A stretch of 64,000 nt of DNA from Podocnemis expansa (Eukaryota; Chordata; Testudines; Podocnemididae). The stretch spans positions 41,473,754-41,537,753 of the forward strand of contig ML681989.1 in NCBI GenBank assembly GCA_007922195.1. The letters are read 5' to 3'. Both the position numbers and the translations under genes were made by a program. This document shows, piece by piece, positions 1-12,360 of this stretch. Within the stretch, counting starts at the first letter, position 1. Every line of letters begins with the position of its first letter. The notes below the pieces were generated by a model. It worked only from the letters and a program-made list of their open reading frames with translations, was not told the origin of the DNA and ran no database searches.

Positions 1-180
1 CCCCCGGCAGGAGCGGGGTTGCCAGGGATTCCGGCCGGCGCTTACTCTGGCCCTGGCAGCAGCGGGCTCCAGCCGCGCTCCGGGGCTGCACCCCCAGGTT
101 TGGGGGCAGAGGAGGCTTTAAAGCCCCCGGGGTGAGGCGCCCCCCCATGCCTCTCCTGGTGGGTGCCTGCAATCCCCTCC
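1..180. other. GC-rich filler at window edge
   Basis: Very GC-rich sequence with G/C runs, unlike the AT-rich surroundings. It abuts the palindrome MITE beginning near position 190. Similar GC-rich filler sits inside other MITEs of this group (about 26220-26830 and 36400-37160), so this is probably the interior of a copy whose left end lies outside the window. A CpG-rich promoter is the alternative, but no exon follows. Confidence 0.45.
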
Positions 181-349
181 CCAGGCGGAATAGCATGTCC
201 ACACTGCGGACATGCTATTTCGCTGCCTTATTTCGAGGACAAAGTTTTTTGTCCTCGAAATAAGGTGTTTCGAAATAATATGTTATTTCGAAACAGCTTG
301 TTTCGAAACGTCTTGTTTCGAAACAAGCATACCCTGTCTGAACATAGCC
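181..349. mobile_element. Palindrome MITE, TTTCGAAA core type, right part
   Basis: Contains a 12-bp inverted repeat (AATAGCATGTCC / GGACATGCTATT), then a perfect hairpin at 228-263 with 16-bp arms and a 4-nt loop, then repeated units of TTATTTCGAAATAA or TTGTTTCGAAACAA type. It ends in GAACATAGCC at 349, the right terminus shared with other copies. Non-coding. The short open frames here simply read through the palindromes. Confidence 0.75.
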
Positions 350-358
350 AATAAGAAA

Positions 359-901
359 GGCCATGTTCACACGACACACTGTTATTTCAAAACAACGGGT
401 TCTGTTGTTTCGAAACAATGGCGTTGTTTTGAAACAACTTAAACCCCATGTGGGGATGAAACAGCGTTGTTTTGAAACGATTGTTTCGAAACAATGCCAT
501 CTGAACATGTTGGGTGTGTTCACACAGCACTCTTATTTCGAAAGAACAGAGGGTGTTTCGAAATAAGAATTCTGCTGTTCACACGACGCACAGTTGTTTC
601 AAAACTGTTAATTCAAATTAACTTATTTCGAAATAAGGTGTTATTTCGATAGAAGTTGTTTCAGAACAACTTTATTGAAATAACCCTCTGTGCGTGAACA
701 TAGCTGTTGTTTCAAAACAACAGTGACTCGTTTCGAACTAACTGTTGTCTGAACCTGCTATTACGATTCCTGCTTTTTTCCTTAATTTGAATTAACAAAC
801 TGTTAATTCGAATTAACTTATTTCGAAATAAGGCTTTATTTCGATACAACTTGTATCGAAACAACTTGTATCGAAATAACCCCCTGTGTGTGAACATAGC
901 C
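359..901. mobile_element. Palindrome MITE composite, TTTCGAAA core type
   Basis: Starts GGCCATGTTCACAC at 359 and ends GTGTGAACATAGCC at 901. It is packed with 14-nt palindromes, including intact TTGTTTCGAAACAA (481-494), TTATTTCGAAATAA (623-636 and 818-831) and TTAATTCGAATTAA (803-816). Additional terminus-like motifs at about 518, 573 and 700 suggest one copy nested in another. Many CpG centres are intact, suggesting a fairly young copy. No coding capacity. Confidence 0.75.
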
Positions 902-1088
902 CTAGAACAAGAAGGCATGGACAAAATGTAATATGAAGGAAGGACACTCTCAGAAGCTTCATTTTGAGTTTAATCAATTACAACATAATAATTCGTTTAC
1001 AATGTTATTTTGTGGATGTTCTGCAGATGTACTTGTATTCATCCATCAACTCTTGGAAAATCCCATACAGTATATTATTTTCAGTGGT

Positions 1089-1254
1089 GAACAGCCTAGC
1101 AAAGTTCCAAAGGGACAGCTGTGTTAATCTAGTTCAGCAAGAGGAAAGGAGTCCTGTGGCACTTAAAGACTAACAGATTTATTTATTGCATGAGCTTTCA
1201 TGGGAGAAAATCCCATGTTGTCAGATTCTTTGAAGAACAGCCTAGCAAAGTTCC
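1089..1254 (-). mobile_element. SINE/LINE 3' tail with 20-bp target duplication
   Basis: A 126-bp insert (1109-1234) is flanked by perfect 20-bp direct repeats, GAACAGCCTAGCAAAGTTCC, at 1089-1108 and 1235-1254. Read on the minus strand the insert is a common sauropsid retroposon 3' tail: TGGGATTTTCTCCCATGAAA, then AAATCTGTTAGTCTTTAAG, then GTGCCACAGGACTCC. The long perfect duplication is the mark of target-primed reverse transcription. Severely 5'-truncated. Confidence 0.85.
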
Positions 1255-3500
1255 TGATTGTTTTCGCACAAAGTCAAGTGTTTCTCACTCAGGAATTTTC
1301 TTTCTGGTTCACAAATTAGGTTGTTTGCGATCAGGGCAGTTTATGGGCTTCCATGGTGATAGAACAAGCCAGGTGGGGAAATAGTCATCTTTTATCTGGG
1401 TTTGGCTAGTTTATCACATACATTCTGGAAGTGCTTGAGAAGTTTTGGGGTATCAACTCTAATTTGGAGACACATCCTTCTTGCCCTAAACATTCAGGTA
1501 GGGGTGGTACTGGATCCGTTATTAGCAGAAATTGCTAGTACCTCAATGTCACTGAATACTTTCTTGTGAAGACACTTCAAAACCACTTCAGAAATTTCAA
1601 TGGAACAAAATGTGGCAATTCTACTGACTGGTGTTTATTGGTGGAAACACATTATACCTCTGCTCCAGGGACTATATAAACTTATGGCTCATCTCTGGAA
1701 GCAATTCAGAATATAGCTTTTGACTAAAAGACTTCAATGGTTAATATATTTTATATCCCTAGGTCAATTTTAGAAGTGTGTCTGAGCAGGTCAAAAAAAG
1801 TCTATAATGAATCAAGTTTGGCGTAAGCTTCTCTTTCTGCTGACCTATTAATTGGACTAGAATCTCTTGATTTATATTAAGGCCATTTTACATCATTCTG
1901 GCAATATAATAATGCTTTATAGAGGGTGCAAGTTGAGATCAGTTGTAACCTCATTCTGAGAAATCCTAGACTTAATTTTTTGGTCAGAGCATTGTTCGTT
2001 GGGGATCTCAGTAGCTTTTTTCTGCATTGGCCACACAGAGATTCAGTTTCTTCACACTCACAGCATATTGTAAGACCCAGCTTCTTAGCCAAACATTTTC
2101 TGAAGGTCCATTGAGGTTGCAATGCTCAGGGGACTCAACTTAGGCAGAGGAGTTCTTGTCTGTAGTGCTAATTTTAGATTTGAATGCTTTTTTGTCATTC
2201 TAATTGCCTTTGTACATGGATGTAGGGTGTTTTAATAAGTGCACTTATAAAATGTAAAAATAGATAGCTTAGTTGTGATCACCAGAAATGGTTTTATAGG
2301 TGATAAAAGTAGGGAAGAAGTTTTACTTATTTTGACCAGATAGATAGGAAAAGAGACAAATGAGAAATATACTGTAATATGGAACACAGGGTCAAAATGA
2401 GATAGAAAACTAAATATTAGTGGAGCAGGCTTACATTTGAAACTTACTTTTTTTTTACCCTGAAGAGTGTCATAATTATGCAATATGAAATTCCAGTTCC
2501 AATAATAAAAGTAAAATTACCCTGGAGTAGAGGCACAATTAAGATGAGAAATAAAGGGCAAGCTTTATAAAAAAGGACAAGTGAGAGATTAGTTCACAAG
2601 GTGAAATACAAGAAGAGATAATAATTGGGTAATTTTCTGTCTTTATTTCAATAATTATAATAGAGAAAAACATAGCAAAGATTGGCTATGTTGGGAATAC
2701 AGATTAAACTGAACACTTGAAAGCAATCCTCACCATCCCAATTGAAGTGAAGGATCCTATTCATCTCCTAGAAAACCCTATGTGTGAAATTCAGCCCACC
2801 TTACAACATGGCTATTCTTAATAAAGAGCCCAGGCCATTCAGAACAAAAAAGGTCTATTTCTTGTGAAAATACGTATTGAGAGGAATTCTCTTTGCATTC
2901 TGTTTTCTAAACACATTACCTACTGACTCTAAAGAAATAGGATCCTGTTCTTTTGGAATAAATTCTAAAAAATGAATAGAATAGTGATTACCAAGTTGCT
3001 GTTTCCTCTCCCTGCAGATGACTATCTCCAACTTTAAAATCTCTCTTACACTCCTGGGGCAGGATAACAATTAACATTTCTGTGGCAGATTGGAAATTAA
3101 TTTTATAAATGGAATGGTACTGTGCAGAAAAATATTGAAAAAAAACTGAGATAGCCAGATGGAAAAATAAGCCTGAACAAAAGACATTTGCTGCATGTAC
3201 TCTTCTACTGTCTGTTGATGCTGCTTTAATGGATAAATAAAGCCAGACTGTTTTGTTTCCTTCTGATGTAATCATGGTTGTAGTAATTCCCAAATCAAGT
3301 CCCTTTACATAATGCTGTTTTGTTTTTATAGTGAGATGTAGATGTAGATAATTTTCACATTTGAAAAGTAGCTGAAATATAAAGATAAAACTTTACTTTA
3401 GTAAGGTTAAAATAATATCAAACATTTCTAAAAAAATGTTAAAAGAAGAGACTGAGCTGCAACCTAAGTTATTCAAGAAATGTCTATTCACAAACTATTC
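1255..3500. other. Unique AT-rich stretch
   Basis: No repeat family, exon or RNA gene recognised. Open frames are short, lack codon structure and are broken in all frames. Nothing else supportable. Confidence 0.5.
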
Positions 3501-3569
3501 GGCAATGTTCACACACAGAGGGCTTGTTTCGAAACAAGACATTTCGAAACAAGCTGTTTCGAAATAACT
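3501..3569 (+). mobile_element. Palindrome MITE left-end fragment
   Basis: Begins GGCAATGTTCACACACAG and carries TTGTTTCGAAACAA-type units, then stops abruptly at CR1-like sequence. Only the left part of a copy remains. Confidence 0.65.
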
Positions 3570-3582
3570 CTTTATTTGATAG

Positions 3583-4860
3583 GTGTTTGTCCAATCTGTT
3601 CTGAAAAATGTACAGTGGTAGATATTCAACAAGTTCCCTAGGAAGTATAGTCTAGTATCAAACTTCTTTTAAAGATTTTCTTAGTGTCTGACATAAATCT
3701 CCCTTTCCGTAGACTAAATCCACCTTCAGTAGACATGAAGAAAAATTGATCACTGCCCTCTTTGCAACAGTCATTAACATATTTGAAGAATATTATCAGG
3801 TCCTCCCTCACCCCCCCCCCGGGGGGAGGGGGGCTTCCCCCCCTCGTCTCCTCAAAGGTCAGATTATGGAGTTAACTGGTTAATTTTATAACCACATTCT
3901 CCACTCCATTATCCAAGTCATTAATGAAAATATTAACTAGTACTGGACCCAGGACTGACTGCTACAGGACTCTGTTAAATACAGTCTGACAACAAACCAT
4001 TGATATATATTCTTTGAGAATGGTCTTTCAATCGGTTGTGCATCTATTTTATATAAATTCCCATCCCACATCCCCCCCCTTTTTTTTCTTGTGAGAATAG
4101 CATATGGGACTGTGTCAAAGGCTAAGATAGTATCTAGAATAAAGTAATAACATGTCTAGTAGGCCGCTGCTGAAGGAAAATTTATCCTACTTTGTTCTTG
4201 ACAGTCACACTGCCTATTTCTTATAGTCCCATTACCCACTAGTTGCTTACAAATTGATTGTTTAATAGTTTGTTCCAGTATCTTTCCAGCTATAAAAGTT
4301 AGGCTGACAGGTCTATAATTTCCGAGATCTTCTTTCTCTCCCTCCTCTTTCAAAAGATAGGTAGTACATTTGCCCCTTTTCATTATTCTGGGACTTTGCC
4401 CCTCCTTCAGCTGTTTTCAAAGAGAATTGGCAATAGTTCCAAGATTACTTCAGATAGTTGGTTAAGTACCCGAGGATGAATTTTGTTGGGCCTTGCCAAC
4501 TTATCTAAAGATTCTTTAACTAGTTTGTTCTGTTTTGTTTTAACCCTATTTTAGCTTGCATTCCTTCCCCCTTGCTCTAAACAATTATATTAAGTATTTG
4601 GTCATCATTAACCTTTTAGTAAAGACTGAAGCAAAATAGACACTACACACCTCAACTTTCTGGATGTCATTACTCTTCTTTCCCACTAAATAACAGACCA
4701 ACACTTTCCTTCCTCTTGCTATTGCCTGTAATGCATTTAAAGAATATCTTCTTGTGTTTTACGTTCCTTGTTAGGTGTGACTTATTTTTTGCCTCAGACT
4801 CTCTCTTTGTATCATTCTGGTATCCTGAGATTAATCTGAGTATCAGACAAAATATTTGAC
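3583..4860 (-). mobile_element. CR1/L3-like LINE fragment (decayed)
   Basis: On the minus strand a short frame at 4156-4383 includes the reverse-transcriptase finger motif NYRPVSLT and nearby GKILEQ. The plus-strand text (ATTAATGAAAATATTAACTA, ACTGGACCCAGGACTGA) matches the pattern of the CR1 RT region, where the protein reads NIFIND and SVLGP. A C/G-run at about 3808-3845 interrupts it. Highly diverged, no intact ORF. It is older than the 8.2-9.8 kb CR1, which is better preserved. Confidence 0.75.
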
Positions 4861-6864
4861 TGGAGCACTTCTGTTAAAGATGGGAAATTCCCGGACAATT
4901 GCACCCTTCACTATTATTATAACTCACAATTGTTTTGTTTGTTGCAAGACCTCTTTAGTGAAAAAAAAATCCCTCACAGTTATTTAACAGATTTTTTAAA
5001 ATGTCTGATCTATACATGATTAGACATTTGAGCATTTGAAACAATTAGAAGATATAAGAAGCAGACTTTACTTGATCACAGTGATAGCTTCTCTTACCTG
5101 GATTCCTTTTTGGAGTACTCTGAAAATGGCTTGATAGAGACCATTGTACCAAGTACCAATGAATTTGCCTCACGAAAGTTTCATATTGTTCATCTCTATT
5201 GCAAATGCACATATCATCTATTGCAAAGTCAGAATTTCCAAAGTGATTATGTAAAACAGACTATAGAAACATATACTAGAAACTGCAATACACACAGTGA
5301 TGTTCTCTTTCTCCATGTTTAAGCTTACACATTCCCCTACAGCATGACAAAGACTTCACGTACAAAGACTCACTTTTTGGGAGTAGAGGAAGTTCATTTC
5401 TCCATTACTCCAACTTTATATATTTTAAAGAATCAGTTAATATGGAAAGCATTGATTTCTGAATGATCTATTTTGACAGTTTAGTTACAGTTGACCTTTG
5501 ATTTTCCCTTTTCTGATTAAAGTTTTAACAGTTTCATTGCCTTGGTCATCACTGCTGTTTTACTTAGAGCTATTACACATTATACCCTCAACTTAGCTCT
5601 GACAGTTCTTTGACTGGCCTTACAGTGCTAGAAATATTCAGAAGTGTGAGTAGATGCAAGTGGTCTCTTGTATTGCCCAAATGTGTCTAAAGATATATTT
5701 GCCCACTCATGGGTTTTCCAAACAGGGACCTAGCTCAGGGAACTTGGTTATGACAGTATCTGGTAGAGGCGTGACTGCGGACTAGCAAAATAGGGCCTTC
5801 TTTTGTGCCTGAAGCTCCTAAGTGCAATGACACAAATAGCAAAGTGCTCCTCCCTCCGGGGGGACTTTCAACTGTCACAGACTCCAGCTGTAGACTGATG
5901 TAGCACCTGGAGTGATATTACATAATAATTCAGGAATTTCAAGTTAAGACTATCACTATTCTAGATGTTCTTTTATAACTAAAGCTCAATAAAATTTCAG
6001 ATAGATATTACATTCACCAGAAAATGTAAATTCCAGGTCAACCAAAACTATATGTGAATCCATGGTGAGTTAAACAAATTGTTTGGCCAGAAACAAGAAA
6101 TTTTGAAAAAGTTGAAAATTTCATGTTGACTTTTTTAATATTTTAATATTTTTTAAAATTTTGAAACATTATTTTGTTTTGAAATTTTCCTAAATTTATT
6201 CACTATTAAAAACAAACAAACAAAGAAACAAACTTTACTAAAAATATTAAAACAAAATGAAACATCTGCTTTGGGTTGACTTAGATGTTTTGATTTATCT
6301 GAAACATTTTTCCTCCTCTGATCAGCCAGTCTTAGTTATTTGGGTGCTGCAACAACTACTGGTGTCTGATCATACTATATTTGTATATCCTAAGGCAAGT
6401 GAGGGAAAGGAGAAGGACAGTAACATTTTCCCATAGCTCACACTGTCTATGTGTCCTTTAATTCCTTCCTTTAATTTACAGACACAGGTTACCTGGCAAC
6501 ACAGATTCATCTCACAAGCCATCATTTGTGTGATCAGCATAGAGACAAGCTGAGTAAAGTGATAACACAATAGTCGTGAGCTTTCAAGGTTTAGATGTTT
6601 ACCAGGACTAGACCAATATGTATGAATTAAATTAGAAGTGTCTTATGCTATTAAAATATCTTGGGAAGTAGTAGAGGAAGATTTTGCTGCAGTATCTGCA
6701 AGAGGTCAGGCCATATAGAATTCTAAGTGGATTATCAATCAGCTGAGTGCTGTTATTCATTATATTTCTCTACATGTGGTTTGTCATCTAGGTCACAAGG
6801 TGCTCTTTATGCTTCCTGATTGCATAACCTAAACTTTATTGATTAGAGAAATGCCAGTACAAAT
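4861..6864. other. Unique AT-rich stretch
   Basis: No recognisable repeat or gene. Around 6100-6260 there is a low-complexity A/T tract with AAAC repeats. Confidence 0.5.
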
Positions 6865-7061
6865 CACTGGGGCACTGGTTCTCAACCACTGTGTCGCGAT
6901 GCATTACTGTGTCATCAGACAGCGGTAAGTGTGTCGCAGAGAGACAGGGAGCTGGCTGGATTCAGCAGGAGGGTGTGGGTGCACTGGTGTGTCCTGTAGG
7001 GTCACAACATGCTGCCAAGTGTGTTGCAACCCCCAAAAGGTTGAGAAGCACTGCACTAGGG
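6865..7061. mobile_element. hAT MITE (181 bp) with 8-bp TSD
   Basis: Element 6873-7053 has inverted termini CACTGGTTCTCAACC and GGTTGAGAAGCACTG. It is flanked by 8-bp target duplications CACTGGGG (6865-6872) and CACTAGGG (7054-7061), 7 of 8 matching. The TIR form and 8-bp TSD are diagnostic of hAT elements. Non-coding. Confidence 0.88.
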
Positions 7062-8253
7062 CTTCTTCCCCCCACCCCACCCCAGGAAGTGGGAATTGAG
7101 TGAAAGGAAGAGAAATGGCAACAGAAATGGCTGTGCAGGAGGGGATTTCCAGAAATTTAAAGGAATTATCCTATCCTTTTTTCCTGAAGACATAACACTA
7201 TATTGCTGTTATGGACAGATCTACACTTGTATTGCCTAGAGCACTAGGTTCTCAGATACCAGCAAGGAAGACAGAATAAGAACCATCAAAGAATACATAG
7301 ACCCAGGTTAAAAAATACTATTGTTCCTTTCCTTCTTCCACGGGCCCCCAAAACCAAAAGTCATGCACTAGCAAGCAATTGGGAAGATTTATCAGAGGAA
7401 CAGCAGCTAGATGTATAGATATAGGTAATATTGATAAATAGGAATAACAAACACATTTTAAGATATAAGCAAAGAATTCTTAAAGTTAGCAGTAAACTTT
7501 TTAATTACTTGGAAAACAGCTTGAGTATTTGAAAAAGTAAAGAATTTAAGGTGCAAGGGAGGAAATATAGTAAAGCTAGCTTTAATTAACCGTTAAATAT
7601 AACTTATTTTATTGTTGAATGGAATTTTAGCATTGCTGCAGAAGAATACCAGAAGAATACCAGATGTGCACTAGACATAGTGGACAAATTCTGCTTTGAG
7701 ATTCAACTGTGCAACTCAGTGACTTCAATGGAATGGTGCCTTTAAAATATACAGCTTGTAGAAAACCTTGTTTCTTCAGTTATTATGGCCACTTTAAGGC
7801 TGGCATATTTAAAGTAGTATGTTAGTTTGTTAGTTTAAGCTATTGGTTACTTATTTGCTATATTTTCACTTTTTAAATCTCTCACAGGATTTTAAACTCT
7901 TGTCTCCTTTTAAATGAAAATCCCTGGCCAGTCTCCCTCACTTATTTGGATTATTGGTATTTTAAGTTATCAAAACATGCAGCTGTGGCAATCCAAAACC
8001 ATCACGACTGTCTAGATGAAGTCTGAAAATAATATATTTCTAAGGTTGATCATTAGGAGAAGCTGGATCTGGAGTTCATTGAAATAAATAAGAGCCTCAC
8101 ATGAAAAAGCTCAAAATGGCTGCACAGATCTTCTCTCACCCTGGCCTTCCCAGGCTCTGTTTAGCTCTTCTTTTGAATTTACTTTTTCATGCACAAAATC
8201 CAACTTTATGTATCTGTGGGGTGTGGGAAGGGGGTGGCCTTTAGAAGACACTT
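7062..8253. other. Unique AT-rich stretch
   Basis: No repeat or gene recognised apart from ordinary low-complexity A/T tracts. Confidence 0.5.
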
Positions 8254-9838
8254 ATCATAGAATCATAGGGCTGGAAGGGACCTTATGAGGTCATTTAGTC
8301 CAACCCCCTGCTAAAAGCAGGAGTACTCCCACTAAATCATCCCAGTCAGGGTTTTATCTAACCACGTCTTCAAAGTTTCTAAGATGGAGATTCTACCACT
8401 TCCCTGGTAACCCATTCCAATGCTTCACCACCGTTCTAATGAGAGAACTGTTCCTAATATCCAGCCTTGACTGCCCCCACTGCAGCTTGAAACCATTGCT
8501 CCTTGTTCTGTCCTCTGTTACTACTGAGAAGAGCCTAGCTCCCTCCTCTTTGGAGCTTCAGGTAGTTGAAGGTTGCTATCAAATCCCCCCTCAGTCTTCT
8601 TTTCTGCAGACTAAATAAGCCTAGTTCCTTCAGTTTCTCCTCATAAGTCATGTGCCCAAACCCCCTAATCATTTTTGTTGCTCTCCACTGGACTCTCTCT
8701 AATTTGTCAACATCCTCTTTGTGGCGTGGAGCCCGAAACTGGACACCGTATTCCAGATGTGGCCTCACCAGCACCGAAGAGAGAGGAATAAGCACATCCC
8801 TCAATCTGCTGGCAACACTCCTACTGATGCAGACCAATATGCCGTTGGCTTTTTTGGCAACAAGAGCACATTGTTGACTCATATCCAGCTTCCCATCCAC
8901 CATGACCCCTAGGTCCTTTTTGCCAGTGCTGCTACTTAGCCGATTGGTGCCCAGCCTGTTGCAGTACGTGGGATTTTTCCATCATAAGTACAGGACTTTG
9001 CACTTGTCCTTGTTGAACCTCATGAGATTTTGTTTGGCCCAAAGTTCCAATTTATCTATGTCTCCCTGAATCCTGTTCATACCCTCCAGCGTGTATACTA
9101 TTCTCCCCAGCTTGGTGTCATCTGTGAAGTTACTGAGTGTACAATCTGGCCCATCATCCAGATCATTAATGAAGATGTTGAACAGAACCAGCCCCAGGAC
9201 TGACCTCTTGGGCCCTCCACTAGTTATTGGTTGCCAACTAGATGTTGAGCTATTGATTCCTACTCAGTAAGCCCAATGATCTAGCCAGCTTTCTATCCAC
9301 CTTACAATCCATTCATCCAAACCATACTTCCTTAGCTGCCAACAAGAATGCTGTTGGAAACCATTATCTAAAGCTTTGCTACAGTTGAGGTATATCACAA
9401 CAATGCCTATTCCCACTTCCACATATCCAGTCATCTCATCACAGAAGGCAATCAGGTTGGTCAAGCACATTTTGTCCTTGGTGAATCCATGCTGACTGTT
9501 CCTGAACACTATTTTCCTTCAAGTGTTTCAGAATGGATTCTTTGAGGACCCGCTCCATGATTTTGCCAGGGACTGAGATGAGGCTGATTGCTCTGTAGTT
9601 CCCCGAGTCCTCCTTTTTCCCTTTCTTGAAGATAGGCACCATGTTTGCCTTTTTCCAATCATCTGGGACCTCCTCCGTTTGCCACGAGTTTTCAGAGATA
9701 GTGGCTAGCAGCTGTGCAATCACGTCAACCAACTCTCTCAGCACTGTCGGCTGTAGTTCATCTGGCCCCATAGATTTGTGTACATCCAACTTCTCTAAGT
9801 GGTCCCTGACCTGATCTTCCATCACTTTCAAATTAATC
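8254..9838 (-). mobile_element. CR1 LINE, 5'-truncated
   Basis: A minus-strand CR1 of about 1.6 kb. Its 3' end at 8254-8268 is the typical tandem motif (plus strand ATCATAGAATCATAG), followed by GGCTGGAAGGGACCTTATGA, the conserved CR1 3' end. The 5' part stops at about 9838, as expected from abortive reverse transcription. It is the best-preserved LINE here. Neighbours are unique DNA, and no nested element interrupts it. Confidence 0.93.
8535..9831 (-). pseudogene. CR1 ORF2 reverse transcriptase, C-terminal part
   Basis: Decayed coding remnant of the CR1 pol protein, which nicks target DNA and reverse-transcribes the LINE RNA. Reading right to left: the RT finger region (GPDELQPTVLREL, then VPDDWKKANMVPIFKKGKK and GNYRAISL) at 9439-9831; the palm (QHGFTKDK; SKALD in place of the first catalytic-Asp motif) at 9264-9509; the second catalytic motif, decayed to FTDDTKLG, in 8903-9264; and the C-terminal domain ([25 protein letters not shown]) at 8535-8903. 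Frameshifts separate the pieces. The endonuclease domain is absent through 5' truncation. It cannot encode an active protein. Confidence 0.9.
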
Positions 9839-12360
9839 TTTATCTATGACTGAGCTAAGAAAACAATTATCTAGGTAATTCCAGTGGTCTTACATTTGTA
9901 TTAAATACAATCACTAGATTTCTGGAAATTCAGTTTTTGTTTTGTTTTTTTTAATATCACTTACTTGCAACTTCATTTCTATCATACTAGCCATCTTTCT
10001 GCCTCTTCTTTGAAATGAAAATGGCTTATGAAACTGTTTCAATTATCAGTGACGACACACTCTAAATGAGTGGTTTAGAGAAAGTAGTTGGGCCAGCCCA
10101 GGTGGGAAATACATTACCTCTCTTTGCTAAAAAGAAGGTCTTAAAACTACTGGCAGATTTCTAGCTTTTGTCTCAGCTCTAGAGCTCTCAGTATTTTCCA
10201 TCCTAGAATCTTCCTGGTTGTTAGAATTTTCTACCTTTCAGTCTTACCCACACTAGCTACTGAAACCATCAGTTCTAAAGACTGCTACTGTGTGTGACTA
10301 GGAAGGCTTCAGTGCTGACAATCATGTAAAACCTACACTCATCCTGGAAGAAATAAGTGGGTACAAATAGAGTCAAGTTTTCACATTTTAAGTAGAGTAG
10401 GAGCAGGACACAACAGTAGGCCAAAATATAACATCCCCCAAAATACACCAGTGTGGGAGGTTTTGGGAGTTCTGTGTATTACAGAGTTTGGGACATGCAG
10501 TGCTATTTGATTATAGTGTTAAACTTCCACAAAGGATATTTTCTGTTTGTTTTCAGAGGTTTTCTTGTTTGTTTATGCAAAAGGAGTGAAGAGTGGGGCC
10601 TTGAACCAAGATGGTTGCATACAGGAATTTGATTTTGGCTTGAGTTCAGTTTGGAACAGTTTTCTGGCCATCACTGTGGCAATTTCAACAGCCAAAAATG
10701 AGATTTAATAAAAATAAATTAAGAATTCTAAAGGAAGAAAACATTTAATCTTCCATTAAACCAGCTTGAGAAAAAACAGTCTTTTGCCAGCTGTCACAGA
10801 TATCAAGAGTTGCACCACCAAATACAAAGTCTTGCTAATCTTTGCTGTATATGGTATCCTTTATCTTCTCTTTCCCTTCAAATTATTCAATGCTCTTTGA
10901 CATCAAAGGTAGAAGTTCAGAAGTAATTATCATTAATTCTTATCTCTCTCTTTTCATTGCCATTACCTTCTTTTGTGTCTCTTGCACGAAGCATATGAGC
11001 TTGATTATTTTCTTATTCATCCCCAGTCTAATTATATTTTCATGTAAATGGTTTCCCCTTATGAAATTACTTAAGTCTGTTGTTTTATGAATGTGGAAAA
11101 ATATATTAATTTAATGTCTGTTTGTTAGTTTTGTTTTGTAGCCCTCTACAGAATTCAGAGCTCTTAATATGGGCCATGATGCAAAGTAATTACCTACAAA
11201 TGACTGCCTGGGTTTGGACTAAATATTATATCTCCAATATTCTATCTCCAATATTCAGCAGTAAGATCATACAGGAAAGGTAAACCCCTGCTGCCTACAC
11301 ACCCTGTGACACTAGTGACAAAGAAGAGATTTTTTTAAACGAGTGACAAATGGAGGGGGGCAGTGTCTTCTTTCTTACCTGGGTGAGAATTTGTCCCCTA
11401 ACAAATCCTCTCCAAATTGCTCTTAAAGTGACTGATTGAGGTGTAATTCAGACAGGCCAAGAGTGGCACACAGCAGCAGTCCTGTGTTTGCTAGTTACGA
11501 GGAGTATTTGCCAGGTATTGTTCAGATGACTTGAATATTTTCATTTAGGAAGGAACCAATTGATGTTTTTCAGTCTTTACCACAACCATAGGCAGTTGGT
11601 GAAGCTTCCCCTGGAGAAGGCTAGCTCCTCAGCCCACCTATTCCATCCCAGACCCTGCCCCCACTCCGCTCCTGGCCCAGCTCCTTACTGCAGCTGCTGC
11701 ACGGGTCTTGAGAAGGCCTTTTACGTACATGAAACAAATTAAACAATTTGCTAGAGGTAAATTTTAAAAAATGAAAAATAAACACTGGTTTACAAACTCA
11801 GTTTGGTTCTGTAAAAGCAGAAACTTACATTTCATACCTTAACATGGTTCTCAAATAATATCCATCATCCCTACAGCAACCTTTAGATGTGTCACTTTCA
11901 CAATTGTACACAACAAGGTTACACTTGTTAATTAAAGCACACTGTGTGAAAACTTGAAAAGGGCTTACCTTTATTTATGTATTTATTTTCAAGAAGTGTC
12001 AGTGTGTACCTCCTGTTATGCATGTTAGCATAGTAGTCAATGACTGCATCCTCTGGGAGAGAATTCAGGGCAATTTTTTCAATTGAAAGTACTGCAAGGT
12101 GCTATCATCTATCTTGTCTCATTGTGTCACGTGTATAGACATCTTAAAACACTGAATGATACTTCATGATGACAGCTACTCACAGGAATAGCCAACTTGC
12201 TTAGGTTCCTCATACACTGGAGAAGTGGATTGTGCCTGGATGATCACCCAGTGAATAGCTTCATGCCCAGCTGAAAGATGTCACCTTGCCAACCTGCACC
12301 AGAGTTTCCTAGCACAGGACTCCCAAAGGTGCCACAGGACTCTCATTGTTCTTCCTAGCA
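9839..12360. other. Unique AT-rich stretch
   Basis: No gene or clear repeat seen. A direct repeat TTCCTAGCACAG at 12305-12316 and 12352-12363 encloses a short GCCACAGGACTC tail-like piece, possibly a tiny retroposed fragment. Confidence 0.45.

Noticed and set aside
1..180. CpG-island promoter
   Set aside because: No exon, TATA box or transcript signal follows, and similar GC filler occurs inside other MITEs of the window.
181..901. CRISPR array from short palindromic repeats
   Set aside because: Units are unspaced, variable 14-mers inside a transposon of a vertebrate genome; no uniform spacers.
8650..8912. Plus-strand open frames
   Set aside because: Antisense shadows of the minus-strand CR1 pol remnant.
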